Assembly: GCA_025998575.1 (NCBI GenBank)
Contig: BNWD01000013.1
Coordinates: 1 to 16,149, forward strand
Source of the DNA: Alphaproteobacteria bacterium
GTDB lineage: Bacteria > Pseudomonadota > Alphaproteobacteria > RUG11792
Reading direction: 5' to 3'
Length of the DNA: 16,149 nucleotides
Part shown: positions 7,287 through 16,081 of the stretch, piece after piece
How positions within the stretch are numbered: position 1 is the first letter of the stretch
Layout of the letters: each line of letters opens with the position of its first letter
Translations under genes and position numbers: made by a program
The notes under the pieces: generated by a model
Told to the model about the DNA's origin: nothing
The model's database searches: none
Seen by the model: the letters and a program-made list of their open reading frames with translations, nothing else

Positions 7287-8633
7287 TTAAATACCTCTCT
7301 TCGCGCGAGATCGCTTAAACAGTCCATCATATTGTTGCGCAATTAAATGAGACTGAAATTGCGAAACGATATCAATCGAAACGCTAACAACAATCAAAAG
7401 ACTTGTCCCACCGAAATAAAATGGCAAAGAAATTTGCGACAAAACGAATTCAGGTAACAAGCATATCAGACATAAATATATAGAGCCAATAGTCGTCAAG
7501 CGTGTTAATATCGTGTCAAGATAATCTGAAGTGGCCGCCCCAGGGCGGATGCCAGGAATGTAACTTCCAGATTTTTTCAAATTGTCAGAAGTTTCCGACG
7601 GATCGAACATTATCGCAGTATAGAAAAAAGATAAAAATATAACAGCCGCCGCAAAGAAAATCACATACAGGAGCTGGCCATGGCTGAACAACCTAGAAAC
7701 AGTTCCAAGAATAGAATTTGGATCAACATTATTGCTGAAACTAACAATAGTCATTGGCAAAAGCAAAATTGAAGAAGCAAATATCGGCGGAATAACACCA
7801 GCATTGTTCAATTTCAACGGCATATGTGTTCCCTGTTGTTGAGCCGGCATATTGACAGCCATTTGCCGCTTCGGATATTGAATCGGAACCTTCCTACATG
7901 CCTTCTCCATGAAGACTATGAATGAAAGAATTGCCACAACAAAAAGCAGCAACAAAGACAACGCAGTGATCGAAATAGCACCTTGTTTCCCCATTGCAAA
8001 CGTGTTGAACAAAGCAGCCGGCAAGTTTGCCACAATCCCTGCATAGATGATCACAGACGAACCATTCCCAAGACCTCGTGACGAAATCTGTTCACCAAGC
8101 CACATGATGAACAACGTCCCACCAGTTAAAGTGATCATAGTCGCAAACCTGAAAAACATTCCAGGATCCATAACCGCGCAACCAGCAGCCCCAACAATCC
8201 GTTCTAACCCAGCTGCAATTCCATATCCTTGAGATAAAGCCAAAGCAACAGTAGCATACCTAGTGTATTGATTTATCTTTCGCCGCCCTGTTTCACCCTC
8301 TTTCTTCAGAGCAGTCAGGTGTGGAGACATTGTGACCAAAAGTTGAACAATAATGCTGGCTGTTATGTATGGCATGATGTTCAACGTGAAAACAGTCATA
8401 CGACTCATCGCTCCACCAGAAAACATATCCAAAACACCAAGCAAGCCAGTCGCATGACGACGAGCAAACTCAGCGATAACTTCCGGATTGATGTTAGGCA
8501 AAGGGATATACGTTCCAAACCGATATATAATTAGAATAAAAAGAGTAAAAAATATGCGTTTTTTCAAATCCTCAGCTTTTTTTAAAGAAGAGAACGAAAA
8601 GTTTTTCGCCAAATTTTCTAAAGGAGAGGTCAT
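7287..8633 (-). CDS. secY: Sec translocon channel subunit SecY
   Basis: SecY forms the inner-membrane channel for Sec-dependent export and insertion with SecE and SecG. The 448 residues are of normal length and contain about ten hydrophobic segments, the first at roughly residues 25-45. The plug region carries LGVLDMFSGGAMSRMTVF, and TM2 contains NIMPYITASIIVQLL. Cytoplasmic loops carry KKEGETGRRKINQYTRY and VPIQYPKRQM. The C-terminal HLIAQQYDGLFKRSRAKRGI ends in the usual basic tail. The frame also offers a TTG at 8636, but the adjacent ATG at 8633 is preferred. The rplO stop lies 12 nt upstream. The secreted 793-residue protein, the BamE lipoprotein and barrel precursors would all use this channel. 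Confidence 0.98.
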   Translation of the reverse strand: MTSPLENLAKNFSFSSLKKAEDLKKRIFFTLFILIIYRFGTYIPLPNINPEVIAEFARRHATGLLGVLDMFSGGAMSRMTVFTLNIMPYITASIIVQLLVTMSPHLTALKKEGETGRRKINQYTRYATVALALSQGYGIAAGLERIVGAAGCAVMDPGMFFRFATMITLTGGTLFIMWLGEQISSRGLGNGSSVIIYAGIVANLPAALFNTFAMGKQGAISITALSLLLLFVVAILSFIVFMEKACRKVPIQYPKRQMAVNMPAQQQGTHMPLKLNNAGVIPPIFASSILLLPMTIVSFSNNVDPNSILGTVSRLFSHGQLLYVIFFAAAVIFLSFFYTAIMFDPSETSDNLKKSGSYIPGIRPGAATSDYLDTILTRLTTIGSIYLCLICLLPEFVLSQISLPFYFGGTSLLIVVSVSIDIVSQFQSHLIAQQYDGLFKRSRAKRGI

Positions 8634-8645
8634 CAATAATTTCCC

Positions 8646-9104
8646 TTATCCAACAACGAACGAACCGCCAGCCTTTTCCAGCAGTTCCTTTGACTTAGCG
8701 CTAGCTCTCGTGGCAACAACACTAACGGTCGAATCAACCACGCCATTAGCTATTAAGGATATCCCGTCCATATGAGCAGGCATCATCTTTAACTTTATCA
8801 ACAATTCTCTGTCGATTTTAGCATCCGACGAAATTTTTCCAGATTTCACAAGGCGTGAAATTTTGAAAAAATCCAATTCATACAATTTTTTCCTCGTAAA
8901 ATTATTGAATCCACGTTTCGGCATTCTTCTATAGATAGGAGTTTGCCCGCCTTCGAACCCGTTCAAGCTCACGCCAGATCTCGCCGTTTGGCCCTTCCCT
9001 CCTCTGCCGGAGGTTTTGCCAAGCCCAGATCCAATTCCACGACCAAGCGTTTTCCGCTTGACTCTCGCTCCAAAATTATCCCGAATATCATTTAATTTAA
9101 ACAT
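8646..9104 (-). CDS. rplO: Large subunit ribosomal protein L15
   Basis: L15 (152 residues) is a late-assembly 50S protein with a long basic N-terminal extension that threads through 23S rRNA. The start is MFKLNDIRDNFGARVKRKTL, followed by the Gly/Arg-rich GRGIGSGLGKTSGRGGKGQT and the core GFEGGQTPIYRRMPKRGF. The globular C-terminal part ends in a typical KELLEKAGG motif. It lies between rpmD and secY, its usual place, with a 9-nt gap upstream. Confidence 0.98.
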   Translation of the reverse strand: MFKLNDIRDNFGARVKRKTLGRGIGSGLGKTSGRGGKGQTARSGVSLNGFEGGQTPIYRRMPKRGFNNFTRKKLYELDFFKISRLVKSGKISSDAKIDRELLIKLKMMPAHMDGISLIANGVVDSTVSVVATRASAKSKELLEKAGGSFVVG

Positions 9105-9113
9105 ATTAGCAAC

Positions 9114-9299
9114 CTATATTTTTTCAATCTCAACCAAATGCCGAACTTTAGTTAAAAGCCCTTTAACAGCATTTGTCTCAACAACTTCACGAACAGACCC
9201 CACGCCTCTCAAACCAAGCGAACGTAAAAACAATTCTTGTTTTTTATTACGCCTTATTGTGCTTCTGATTTGCTTAACTTTTACTTTCGAATTTTCCAC
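9114..9299 (-). CDS. rpmD: Large subunit ribosomal protein L30
   Basis: L30 (61 residues) is a small 50S protein absent from some reduced genomes but present here. VKVKQIRSTIRRNKKQ and LGLRGVGSVREV are the family signature. The start codon is GTG at 9299, directly abutting the rpsE stop (TAG then GTG, no gap). A full GGAGGT (9304-9309) lies inside the last rpsE codons at 4-nt spacing, so translation should be coupled to rpsE. Confidence 0.96.
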   Translation of the reverse strand: MENSKVKVKQIRSTIRRNKKQELFLRSLGLRGVGSVREVVETNAVKGLLTKVRHLVEIEKI

Positions 9300-9857
9300 C
9301 TAAACCTCCGCTTTCCCAGCAACACCACGAATATTTCCACGACGCGCATTAATATCCGACAATTTCTTGCCCAGCTTCGCGGCAACATATCGAGGTGAAA
9401 CAACACCACTCAGTGCACGCATAGTTGAACGAACGACATTATGATATCCATCAGAACCAATAGACTTGCTCACAACGTCTTGAATTCCAGCTGCTTCAAA
9501 CAAAATACGCATAGCACCGCCAGCGATCACTCCAGTGCCTGAAGGAGCCGTGCGCATAACAACATTCACTGCGCCAACTTTAGCAAACGCATCATGACGA
9601 ATCGTTCTGCCCTCACGCATAGAAATTTTAATCATCGAACGTTTTGCCTTTTCTACAGCCTTCTTCACTGCATCAGGAACTTCCCTCGCTTTAGATGTCG
9701 CATAGCCAACTTTCCCTTTGCCATCACCAACAACCACAAGCGCAGAAAAACGCATATTCTTACCGCCTTTGACAACCTTCGTCACACGCCTCACGCTAAC
9801 GAGCTTTTCTATTAAGTGCTCTTGCTCTTCTGTTTTTCTATCTCTTTGCCGCGCCAC
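9300..9857 (-). CDS. rpsE: Small subunit ribosomal protein S5
   Basis: S5 (185 residues) contributes to decoding accuracy and the mRNA entry site. An N-terminal S5 domain (LVSVRRVTKVVKGGKNMRFS, then ALVVVGDGKGKVGYA) is followed by the C-terminal domain with APSGTGVIAGGAMRILFEAA. The conserved loop that usually reads KSxGSSNPxNxVRAT here reads KSIGSDGYHNVVRSTM, a mild divergence. The start is GTG at 9857, 9 nt after AGGAG. An out-of-frame ATG at 9863 sits closer to the same site and opens only 8 codons. Confidence 0.97.
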   Translation of the reverse strand: MARQRDRKTEEQEHLIEKLVSVRRVTKVVKGGKNMRFSALVVVGDGKGKVGYATSKAREVPDAVKKAVEKAKRSMIKISMREGRTIRHDAFAKVGAVNVVMRTAPSGTGVIAGGAMRILFEAAGIQDVVSKSIGSDGYHNVVRSTMRALSGVVSPRYVAAKLGKKLSDINARRGNIRGVAGKAEV

Positions 9858-9869
9858 AATCCATAACTC

Positions 9870-10235
9870 CTAAATTTCCAAACCATTTTCTCTTGCGCTA
9901 TCCGCCAACGCCTTGATGCGTCCATGAAACAAAAATCCCGAACGATCAAAAACAACTTTTGTGATGTTCTTCTCTTTCGCCTTTTGCGCCACAACTTTGC
10001 CGACAGCCAGTGCCGCCTCAACATTGCCAGTGTGTTTCACAGTCTTCTTAATCTCAGGAAGCAAGCTCGAAGCAGAAGCTATAACCGACTTTCCGCTCTC
10101 ATCCAAAACCTGAGCGTAAACATGATTGTTCGATTTATGGACAACCAACCTGCATCTGCCATTGATTACCTTAGCGATTTTATAACGCTGCCTAATTTTT
10201 CTGCGCTCATGATTATTCGTATATTGCATAGACAT
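9870..10235 (-). CDS. rplR: Large subunit ribosomal protein L18
   Basis: L18 (121 residues) binds 5S rRNA together with L5 in the central protuberance. Typical segments are the basic RRKIRQRYKIAK, RLVVHKSNNHVYAQVLDESG, VGKVVAQKAKEKNITKVVFD and the terminal RSGFLFHGRIKALADSARE. The start chosen is the ATG at 10235, one base after the rplF stop; another ATG at 10229 is possible. The Shine-Dalgarno-like GGAGGGG lies inside the rplF 3' end, so the pair is coupled. Confidence 0.97.
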   Translation of the reverse strand: MSMQYTNNHERRKIRQRYKIAKVINGRCRLVVHKSNNHVYAQVLDESGKSVIASASSLLPEIKKTVKHTGNVEAALAVGKVVAQKAKEKNITKVVFDRSGFLFHGRIKALADSARENGLEI

Positions 10236-10236
10236 C

Positions 10237-10770
10237 TTATTTCTTCTTCCCCTCCTTCCTATAAACAAATTCGCCGTTTTTTATTACGCCCTTGCCTTTG
10301 TATGGTTCAGGCTTTCTAAACTTTCTCAATCTAGCAGCCACTTCTCCAACCTGCTTTTTGCAATGCCCTGTAACGACAACAGTCGAAGCTTTTGGGCAAT
10401 CGATCGATATACCATCAGGAATTGGATACACAACATCATGACTATAACCTAATTGTAACACCAAATCTTTGTTTTGAACAGCAGCTTTGTATCCGACGCC
10501 AACTAATTCAAGCTCGATCTTGAAACCATTAGCCAAACCAGCAACTACGTTGAAAACATTGCGGCGCGTCGTGCCCCACAAAGCTCTTGTCAATCGTGCC
10601 GTGTTCTTTGGAACGAACGAAACAAATTCTTTCTCAAGCGTGCATTCCAAACAATCAGGAACGTCGTATTGCTGTTCAATCGAACCTTTTTTGAATTTCA
10701 ACTGATTGTCAGCAAAATTGATAACAATTCCAGTTGGAATTGATATTTTGTGCTTTCCAACTCTCGACAT
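10237..10770 (-). CDS. rplF: Large subunit ribosomal protein L6
   Basis: L6 (177 residues) lies near the factor-binding site of the 50S subunit. MSRVGKHKISIPTG is the conserved N-terminus. The two repeated L6 domains follow, the second ending in the family motif KFRKPEPYKGKGVIKNGEFV, and the Lys-rich end GKKK is usual. The frame extends upstream to 10797 inside rpsH, but 10770 behind GGAGCG is the conserved start. Confidence 0.98.
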   Translation of the reverse strand: MSRVGKHKISIPTGIVINFADNQLKFKKGSIEQQYDVPDCLECTLEKEFVSFVPKNTARLTRALWGTTRRNVFNVVAGLANGFKIELELVGVGYKAAVQNKDLVLQLGYSHDVVYPIPDGISIDCPKASTVVVTGHCKKQVGEVAARLRKFRKPEPYKGKGVIKNGEFVYRKEGKKK

Positions 10771-10781
10771 TACTCGCTCCT

Positions 10782-11183
10782 TTAAAACACAGTACAAATA
10801 ACTTCGCCGCCGACCGAATGTTTTCGCGCCTCAGTGTCAGATAAAACGCCACGAGGTGTCGACAGTATATTTATACCCAACCCATTTTTAACTAATTTCA
10901 GCTTCTTTATTGAAGAATAAACTCTTCTGCCAGGCGTTGAAACAAGACGAATCTCAGAAATAACAGGCTTTCCCTCATAATACTTCAGTTCGACATGCAG
11001 CAATTTAAACTTGCCTTTTGAATCATCAATAACTGAATATTCTCTGACATACCCTTCATCACGCAAAACTTTCGCAACAGCTTCCCTATGCTTGGACATC
11101 GGAGAATCAACAGTCTTCAAACCAGCCATTTGAGCATTTCGGATTCTTGTAATAAAATCGCTTATCGAATCATTTACAGCCAT
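10782..11183 (-). CDS. rpsH: Small subunit ribosomal protein S8
   Basis: S8 (133 residues) binds helix 21 of 16S rRNA and in E. coli also represses the spc operon by binding its mRNA. Whether that feedback exists here is not shown by the sequence. The signature runs from ISDFITRIRNAQMAG through RLVSTPGRRVYSSIKKL to the C-terminal GLGINILSTPRGVLSD and GGEVICTVF. The start is ATG at 11183 behind GGAGAC, 10 nt after the rpsN stop; the longer upstream frame overlaps rpsN and is discarded. Confidence 0.98.
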   Translation of the reverse strand: MAVNDSISDFITRIRNAQMAGLKTVDSPMSKHREAVAKVLRDEGYVREYSVIDDSKGKFKLLHVELKYYEGKPVISEIRLVSTPGRRVYSSIKKLKLVKNGLGINILSTPRGVLSDTEARKHSVGGEVICTVF

Positions 11184-11193
11184 TTCAGTCTCC

Positions 11194-11499
11194 TTACCAA
11201 CTAGCCTTGACAACGCCAGGTAAAAAACCTTTTGACGCCAATTCGCGCAACATAATACGCGATAAACCAAACTTTCGATAATAACCACGAGATCTGCCAG
11301 TTAAAGCGCAACGATTTCGAATACGAACCTTTGACCCGTTTCTTGGTTTCTCAGCCAACTTATGAACGGCAATAATCCGTTCATCCAACGACGTCTCTCT
11401 ATTATTAATAATCGCCCTCAAAGCATCTCTGCCAGGCTTCTGGCTCTTCACCAATCTCTTTATCTTTTCGCCATTATTAATCGAACTTAACTTTGCCAT
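11194..11499 (-). CDS. rpsN: Small subunit ribosomal protein S14, long zinc-free form
   Basis: S14 (101 residues) is in the 30S head. This is the long form: only one Cys occurs in [20 protein letters not shown], so the paired zinc-binding cysteines of the short form are absent. The C-terminus ends in [11 protein letters not shown], as in proteobacteria. It follows rplE after 7 nt and precedes rpsH after 10 nt. Confidence 0.98.
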   Translation of the reverse strand: MAKLSSINNGEKIKRLVKSQKPGRDALRAIINNRETSLDERIIAVHKLAEKPRNGSKVRIRNRCALTGRSRGYYRKFGLSRIMLRELASKGFLPGVVKASW

Positions 11500-11506
11500 A
11501 TTTCAC

Positions 11507-12055
11507 CTATCTTGCATATTGACTGAACGGGAAGTTCAACGATTTCAACAGAGCAAGACCGTCGTCATTGTTCCGAGCACTCGTGCACACGATAACATCA
11601 AAACCGCGAACCTTATCCACTTTGTCGTAATTTATCTCGTTAAAAACTATCTGCTCTTTCAGGCCAAAAGCATAATTGCCATTGCCATCAAAACCCTTTG
11701 AACTCAAGCCCATGAAATCCCGAACCTTCGGTAAAGCCATATAGATCAAACGATCCAAAAAGCAATACATCATTTCGCGACGCAACGTGACCTTAGCGCC
11801 AAGATTTGCACCTTCGCGAAGTTTAAAACCAGCAATGGACTTCTTAGCTTTAACAACAACAGCCTTTTGCCCGGCAATAGCGGTCATCTCATCAACGATG
11901 CTCTGCAATACTTTGCCATCATGCGCAGCGTCCGAGCAGCAGCAATTCAAAACAATCTTCTCCAGCCTAGGAACCATATAATCGTTAGCCAAAGAGAGAT
12001 CCTTCTTCAGTTGCTGCTTCACTTTCGAATCATATAAATTTTTCAAATAACTCAT
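11507..12055 (-). CDS. rplE: Large subunit ribosomal protein L5, with a Cys-Cys-Cys run
   Basis: L5 (182 residues) carries 5S rRNA into the central protuberance and contacts S13 across the subunit bridge. Signature segments are VPRLEKIVLN (28-37), KAKKSIAGFKLREGANLGAK, FLDRLIYMALPKVRDFMGLS, KGFDGNGNYAFGLKEQ and INYDKVDKVRGFD. The segment after VLN usually reads MGLGEA or similar; here it is CCCSDA, with three identical TGC codons at 11936-11944. Frame and length are otherwise normal, so the gene should be functional. Confidence 0.97.
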   Translation of the reverse strand: MSYLKNLYDSKVKQQLKKDLSLANDYMVPRLEKIVLNCCCSDAAHDGKVLQSIVDEMTAIAGQKAVVVKAKKSIAGFKLREGANLGAKVTLRREMMYCFLDRLIYMALPKVRDFMGLSSKGFDGNGNYAFGLKEQIVFNEINYDKVDKVRGFDVIVCTSARNNDDGLALLKSLNFPFSQYAR

Positions 12056-12067
12056 AACATCAAATCC

Positions 12068-12385
12068 CTATAACGTCGCCCCAGATTTTTTAAAAAACCT
12101 GACTTTCTTACCAGCGTCATCAATCTTCCAACCGATTTTACCAATGTTGTTCGTCGACGGATCAATCAGTGCAACGTTAGAAATGTCAATCGGCATCTCT
12201 TTTCTAAACGGCCCTTGCGGATGTTTATAATCAGGCTTCACATTGCGTGTCACCAAATTAATCGAGTTAACAGTGACTTTTCTATCGTCAACATGAATCT
12301 TCTTAACAGTTCCTCGCTTGCCGCGCTCCTTACCAGAAATCACCTGAACAGTGTCTCCTCTTTTTATTTTATACTTATTCGTCAT
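12068..12385 (-). CDS. rplX: Large subunit ribosomal protein L24
   Basis: L24 (105 residues) starts 50S assembly at the 5' domain of 23S rRNA. A KOW motif is visible in KIKRGDTVQVISGKERGKRG (residues 6-25). It is followed by VNSINLVTRNVKPDYKHPQG and a C-terminal IDPSTNNIGKIGWKIDDAGK. It lies 3 nt after the rplN stop and 12 nt before rplE. Confidence 0.98.
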   Translation of the reverse strand: MTNKYKIKRGDTVQVISGKERGKRGTVKKIHVDDRKVTVNSINLVTRNVKPDYKHPQGPFRKEMPIDISNVALIDPSTNNIGKIGWKIDDAGKKVRFFKKSGATL

Positions 12386-12388
12386 GAT

Positions 12389-12757
12389 TTACAACACCTC
12401 CGGAGCTAACGATATAATCTTCATATAACCTGCTTGCCTTAACTCTCTCGTCACAGGGCCAAACACACGGCTTCCAATCGGTTCGCCTTGTTTATCGACC
12501 AACACAACATCATTTGAGTCGAAGCGGATTTGCATGCCTTCTTTGCGTCTGACAGGGAATTTAGTTCTGACGATAACCGCTTTGTGCACATCCCCTTTTT
12601 TGACCTTGCCTCTTGGAATCGCGTCTTTGATAGTCACAACAATCAAATCGCCAACCCCAGCATAACGTCTTTTCGAGCCTCCCAAAACCTTTATGCACAA
12701 AACCTCTTTTGCGCCGGAATTATCAGCAACCCCAAGTCTCGTTTCAGATTGAATCAT
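12389..12757 (-). CDS. rplN: Large subunit ribosomal protein L14
   Basis: L14 (122 residues, the usual length) contacts L19 and 16S rRNA at an intersubunit bridge. Signature segments are [51 protein letters not shown], and the C-terminal [20 protein letters not shown]. The true start is MIQSETRL at 12757 with GGAGG upstream, not the frame opening at 12769. It therefore overlaps the last 14 nt of rpsQ. Confidence 0.98.
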   Translation of the reverse strand: MIQSETRLGVADNSGAKEVLCIKVLGGSKRRYAGVGDLIVVTIKDAIPRGKVKKGDVHKAVIVRTKFPVRRKEGMQIRFDSNDVVLVDKQGEPIGSRVFGPVTRELRQAGYMKIISLAPEVL

Positions 12758-13001
12758 TGCCGCCTCCATTCTTTTCGTCCATCAACACCCATTTCTTAGT
12801 TTTCGAATTCGGGCGGGATTCGATAATACTCACAATGTCGCCGATTTTGCAAGCGTTTTGCTCATCATGTGTGGCATACTTCTTGTGCCGTTTGACATAC
12901 TTCTTATATATAGGATGCATCAGCTTATTCTCGACTTTGACCATAATCGTCTTGTCGTTCTTATCGCTGACAACAACTCCTTGCAACACTCGGCGCGGCA
13001 T
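12744..13001 (-). CDS. rpsQ: Small subunit ribosomal protein S17
   Basis: S17 (85 residues) binds the 5' domain of 16S rRNA early in 30S assembly. The OB-fold signature is [20 protein letters not shown], then [19 protein letters not shown] and the C-terminal [19 protein letters not shown]. The tail [12 protein letters not shown] has no family signature and its final codons overlap rplN. It starts 19 nt after rpmC. Confidence 0.97.
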   Translation of the reverse strand: MPRRVLQGVVVSDKNDKTIMVKVENKLMHPIYKKYVKRHKKYATHDEQNACKIGDIVSIIESRPNSKTKKWVLMDEKNGGGNDSI

Positions 13002-13020
13002 AATTCACAGACTCCTTTCC

Positions 13021-13212
13021 CTATTTCTTTTCCAATTGCGTCAATCGTGTCTTCACACGCGCTATATTTTTCTTGCATGCTCGAATAGCAGATGTTTTAA
13101 CATCCTGCGTCGTTTTTGAAAGAATTCTCAAACTCATATGCTCTTTCTTCAAATCAACGCATATTTTTCCGAGCTCAGTAGCATCTTTTGATAACAATTC
13201 ACTAAATTTCAT
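13021..13212 (-). CDS. rpmC: Large subunit ribosomal protein L29
   Basis: L29 (63 residues) is a two-helix protein beside the exit tunnel, where signal recognition particle and trigger factor dock. The sequence MKFSELLSKDATELGKICVD, then LKKEHMSLRI, ends in the helix ACKKNIARVKTRLTQLEKK. It is more divergent than its neighbours, but size, helical pattern and position between rplP and rpsQ identify it. Confidence 0.95.
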   Translation of the reverse strand: MKFSELLSKDATELGKICVDLKKEHMSLRILSKTTQDVKTSAIRACKKNIARVKTRLTQLEKK

Positions 13213-13225
13213 CTCTCATTCTCCA

Positions 13226-13636
13226 TCAATCGATGCGTTTCACAAATTTAGTCTTGATAGGCAACTTAGCAGTAGCCAAGGCAAAAGCAGTTTTGGCAAG
13301 CTCCTCATTGACACCATCAATCTCGAACATAATCTTCCCAGGTTTAACACGGCTTGCCCAAAATTCCGGTGAGCCTTTTCCGCTGCCCATGCGAACTTCA
13401 GCAGGCTTCTTCGAAACTGGCAAACTCGGGAATATTCGAATCCAAACGCGCCCAGTTCTTTTGACACTCCTCGATATCGCCCTTCTTGCAGATTCTATTT
13501 GACGAGCAGTTATTCTCTCCGGCTCTAATGCCTTCAAACCATAACTACCGAAACAAACGCTAGTTCCCGAAGAGGCGGCGCCACTTAATCTACCTTTAAA
13601 CGCTTTTCTAAATTTTGTTCTTTTAGGCGATAACAT
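13226..13636 (-). CDS. rplP: Large subunit ribosomal protein L16
   Basis: L16 (136 residues) organises the A-site tRNA and peptidyl-transferase region. Signature segments are [59 protein letters not shown], the loop [20 protein letters not shown], and [13 protein letters not shown]. It lies 14 nt after rpsC with GGGAG in front, and 13 nt before rpmC. Confidence 0.98.
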   Translation of the reverse strand: MLSPKRTKFRKAFKGRLSGAASSGTSVCFGSYGLKALEPERITARQIESARRAISRSVKRTGRVWIRIFPSLPVSKKPAEVRMGSGKGSPEFWASRVKPGKIMFEIDGVNEELAKTAFALATAKLPIKTKFVKRID

Positions 13637-13650
13637 AATCCAATTACTCC

Positions 13651-14307
13651 CTACACATTTTTATCACGAGTCAAAAAGTCTCCAACCTGACCTTCACCCC
13701 GATATACCCAAACTTTGATCCCGCATGTTCCATACGTTGTTTTTGCAACGCCAACACTGAAATCCACGTCAGACCTCAATGTGTGTAATGGTACCCGTCC
13801 TTCCCTGTACCATTCCATTCTGGCAATCTCCGCTCCATTCAAACGTCCTGAAACATTGACACGAATACCTTGACCTCCGACTTTCATAGTTGACTGCATA
13901 GCCCGTTTCATAGCTCGCCTATAAGAACCCCGACGTTCGATTTGAGAAGCAATGTTCGAAACAACCAAATACGCATCAAGCTCAGGTTTTCTTATGCTAA
14001 TAACATCAACAGAAACTTCGGTCCCGCAAAGTTTTGCCAAATTCTTTCTTAAAATATCCAATTCAGTGCCCCCCTTCCCTATCAGCGCGCCAGGTTTAGC
14101 GACATATATTTCAAGACAAATTTTCTTAGCTGGCCTTGCAACAACAACTTTCGAAACTCCAGCAGACTTATATTTATTCAAAATATATTGTCTGATTTGA
14201 AGATCATTCAACAATAACCTCGAATAATCTTTTTTTGCAAACCACCTCGAATCCCAAGTTCGCAATATGCCAAGTCTAAAACTGATCGGATGTACTTTCT
14301 GCCCCAT
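13651..14307 (-). CDS. rpsC: Small subunit ribosomal protein S3
   Basis: S3 (218 residues) is at the mRNA entry tunnel and has helicase-like activity with S4 and S5. [14 protein letters not shown] is the conserved start, and the KH domain has the GKGG loop in [20 protein letters not shown]. The C-terminal domain has [20 protein letters not shown], then [17 protein letters not shown] and KVWVYRGE. The frame opens upstream at 14337 inside rplV, but 14307 behind GAGGT is the real start. Confidence 0.98.
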   Translation of the reverse strand: MGQKVHPISFRLGILRTWDSRWFAKKDYSRLLLNDLQIRQYILNKYKSAGVSKVVVARPAKKICLEIYVAKPGALIGKGGTELDILRKNLAKLCGTEVSVDVISIRKPELDAYLVVSNIASQIERRGSYRRAMKRAMQSTMKVGGQGIRVNVSGRLNGAEIARMEWYREGRVPLHTLRSDVDFSVGVAKTTYGTCGIKVWVYRGEGQVGDFLTRDKNV

Positions 14308-14314
14308 AATTACC

Positions 14315-14659
14315 TCAACTTCTTTCTGCAACAACAACAGTCAAATGACTAAACGGTTTATGGATTCGACCACCACGCCCACGGCCGCGAGGATGAAATC
14401 GCTTTAAAGTCAAACTGTGACCAACATACGCCTCACGCACATACAACGAATCTGGATTCATTCCATTATTATTTTCAGCATTAGCAACAGCAGACATGAC
14501 TGTTTTGCGAACATCGTCAGCAACGCGCCTTTTCGAGTGTAATAAGACACCCAATGCTTTGCTCACAGGCATTCCACGCACCATAGACGCAACAACATTC
14601 AATTTCTGCGGACTCACTCTCAATTTTTTCAATATCGCTTTCACGCAATTAGTAGACAT
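14315..14659 (-). CDS. rplV: Large subunit ribosomal protein L22
   Basis: L22 (114 residues) lines the peptide exit tunnel with a long beta hairpin. RVSPQKLNVVASMVRGMPVS, KSRR-like HSKRRVADDVRKTVMSAVAN and RFHPRGRGRGGRIHKPFSH are the family blocks. Two starts are possible. The GTG at 14668 overlaps the rpsS stop. The ATG at 14659 has AAGGTG at 6-nt spacing and gives a length closer to the family, so I prefer it. The next gene, rpsC, begins 7 nt downstream. Confidence 0.96.
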   Translation of the reverse strand: MSTNCVKAILKKLRVSPQKLNVVASMVRGMPVSKALGVLLHSKRRVADDVRKTVMSAVANAENNNGMNPDSLYVREAYVGHSLTLKRFHPRGRGRGGRIHKPFSHLTVVVAERS

Positions 14660-14664
14660 ATCCT

Positions 14665-14940
14665 TCACCTTTTTGCCTTCTTATCCGCGCCATGACCGTA
14701 ATACGTGCGCGTAGGAGAGAACTCTCCAAGTTTACAACCAACCATCCCATCATTCACAGTTACAGGAATAAACTTCTTGCCATTATAAACAGCAAATGTC
14801 ACCCCAACAAACTCAGGAATAATCGTCGATCTCCGAGACCACGTCTTGATGGCCTCATGTCGCCCAGAAGCCAAAGTTGCCTTCGCCTTCTTCTCCAGAT
14901 ATTTATCAAAAAATGGTCCTTTCCAAATTGATCTAGGCAC
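14665..14940 (-). CDS. rpsS: Small subunit ribosomal protein S19
   Basis: S19 (91 residues) pairs with S13 at the 30S head. [19 protein letters not shown], then [20 protein letters not shown] and the C-terminal [18 protein letters not shown] are the signature. The start is GTG at 14940, with GGAGA 5 nt upstream, 10 nt after the rplB stop. Confidence 0.98.
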   Translation of the reverse strand: MPRSIWKGPFFDKYLEKKAKATLASGRHEAIKTWSRRSTIIPEFVGVTFAVYNGKKFIPVTVNDGMVGCKLGEFSPTRTYYGHGADKKAKR

Positions 14941-14950
14941 GTTTATCTCC

Positions 14951-15772
14951 TCACTTTCTTCTAGATATTATATACTGATTCGTTCTCTTATTACTACGAG
15001 TTTTTTTACCCTTTGTCGGTTTACCCCAAGGAGAAACTGGGTGTCGTCCGCCAGACGTCTTCCCTTCTCCTCCGCCGTGAGGGTGATCAACAGGGTTCAT
15101 AGCAACGCCACGTACGTGTGGACGTTTCCCTAGCCAGCGACTCCTGCCAGCCTTCCCATAGTTCCTGTTTTGATGATCGGAATTAGAAACCACGCCAATC
15201 GTAGCTGAGCACTCACCTTCAATCAAACGTTGTTCTCCAGAAGGCATGCGCAAAATCACGTGAACCCCGTCACGGCCAACCAGTTGAACGCTCGATCCAG
15301 CCGAGCGCGCCAGCTGTGCGCCCTTCCCTCTTTTCATCTCTATATTATGAATAACCGTCCCAACAGGAATGTTTTTTAAAGGCATAGTATTCCCGGGCTT
15401 GACATCAGTCTTGTCCGCGGAAACAACTGTATCACCAACTTTCAACTTTTGCGGAGCGATAATGTATCTGTATTCGCCATCCACATATTGCAACAGCGCA
15501 ATAAAGGCGCTCCTATTCGGATCATACTCAATCCTTTCAACATTTGCCTCAATATCCTTCTTGTCACGTAAAAAATCAACGATGCGATACCTCTGCTTGT
15601 GACCACCGCCTCTATTCCAAACAGTTACATGCCCATGAGCATTTCTTCCGCCGGTTTCAACCTTCTTCTCGGTCAATTTTTTGAAAGGCTTTCCCTTCCA
15701 AAGTTCCTTCCTGTCTATATTAACAAGCTGCCTTTGTGAAGGTGTGTTTGCCCTATATTGCTTCAACGCCAT
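14951..15772 (-). CDS. rplB: Large subunit ribosomal protein L2
   Basis: L2 (273 residues) is needed for subunit joining and peptidyl-transferase activity. Signature segments are [46 protein letters not shown], and the C-terminal [20 protein letters not shown]. In that block His230 matches the much-studied His229 of E. coli. The basic end [20 protein letters not shown] is complete. It starts 3 nt after the rplW stop. Confidence 0.99.
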   Translation of the reverse strand: MALKQYRANTPSQRQLVNIDRKELWKGKPFKKLTEKKVETGGRNAHGHVTVWNRGGGHKQRYRIVDFLRDKKDIEANVERIEYDPNRSAFIALLQYVDGEYRYIIAPQKLKVGDTVVSADKTDVKPGNTMPLKNIPVGTVIHNIEMKRGKGAQLARSAGSSVQLVGRDGVHVILRMPSGEQRLIEGECSATIGVVSNSDHQNRNYGKAGRSRWLGKRPHVRGVAMNPVDHPHGGGEGKTSGGRHPVSPWGKPTKGKKTRSNKRTNQYIISRRK

Positions 15773-15775
15773 CGA

Positions 15776-16081
15776 CTATACTCCAATACCTAAATCTATT
15801 TTTTCTCCAGATTCCAATCGAACTATAGCCTTTTTAAAATCTGCTCTTTTTCCGCGTTTTCCACGAAATATCTTTTCTTTTCCAGCGACAAGCATAGTAT
15901 TTACCGATTTCACCTTGACAGAAAATACTCTGCCAATCGCAGCTCTAATTTCTTGCTTAGTTGCCATCTTGTCAACAACAAAGACATAAGCATTTGTCAT
16001 TTTCAAAATCTTAGTCGCTCTCTCAGACATGACAGGATATCTTATCATATCAAATTCTTTTTCAATCGCAGTGTTGCTCAT
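15776..16081 (-). CDS. rplW: Large subunit ribosomal protein L23
   Basis: L23 (101 residues) sits at the tunnel exit and is the docking site of trigger factor and SRP. IRYPVMSERATKILKMTNAY, VFVVDKMATKQEIRAAIGRV, FSVKVKSVNTM and KIFRGKRGKRADFKKAIVRL are typical. The ATG overlaps the rplD stop (ATGA), so translation is coupled. Confidence 0.98.
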   Translation of the reverse strand: MSNTAIEKEFDMIRYPVMSERATKILKMTNAYVFVVDKMATKQEIRAAIGRVFSVKVKSVNTMLVAGKEKIFRGKRGKRADFKKAIVRLESGEKIDLGIGV

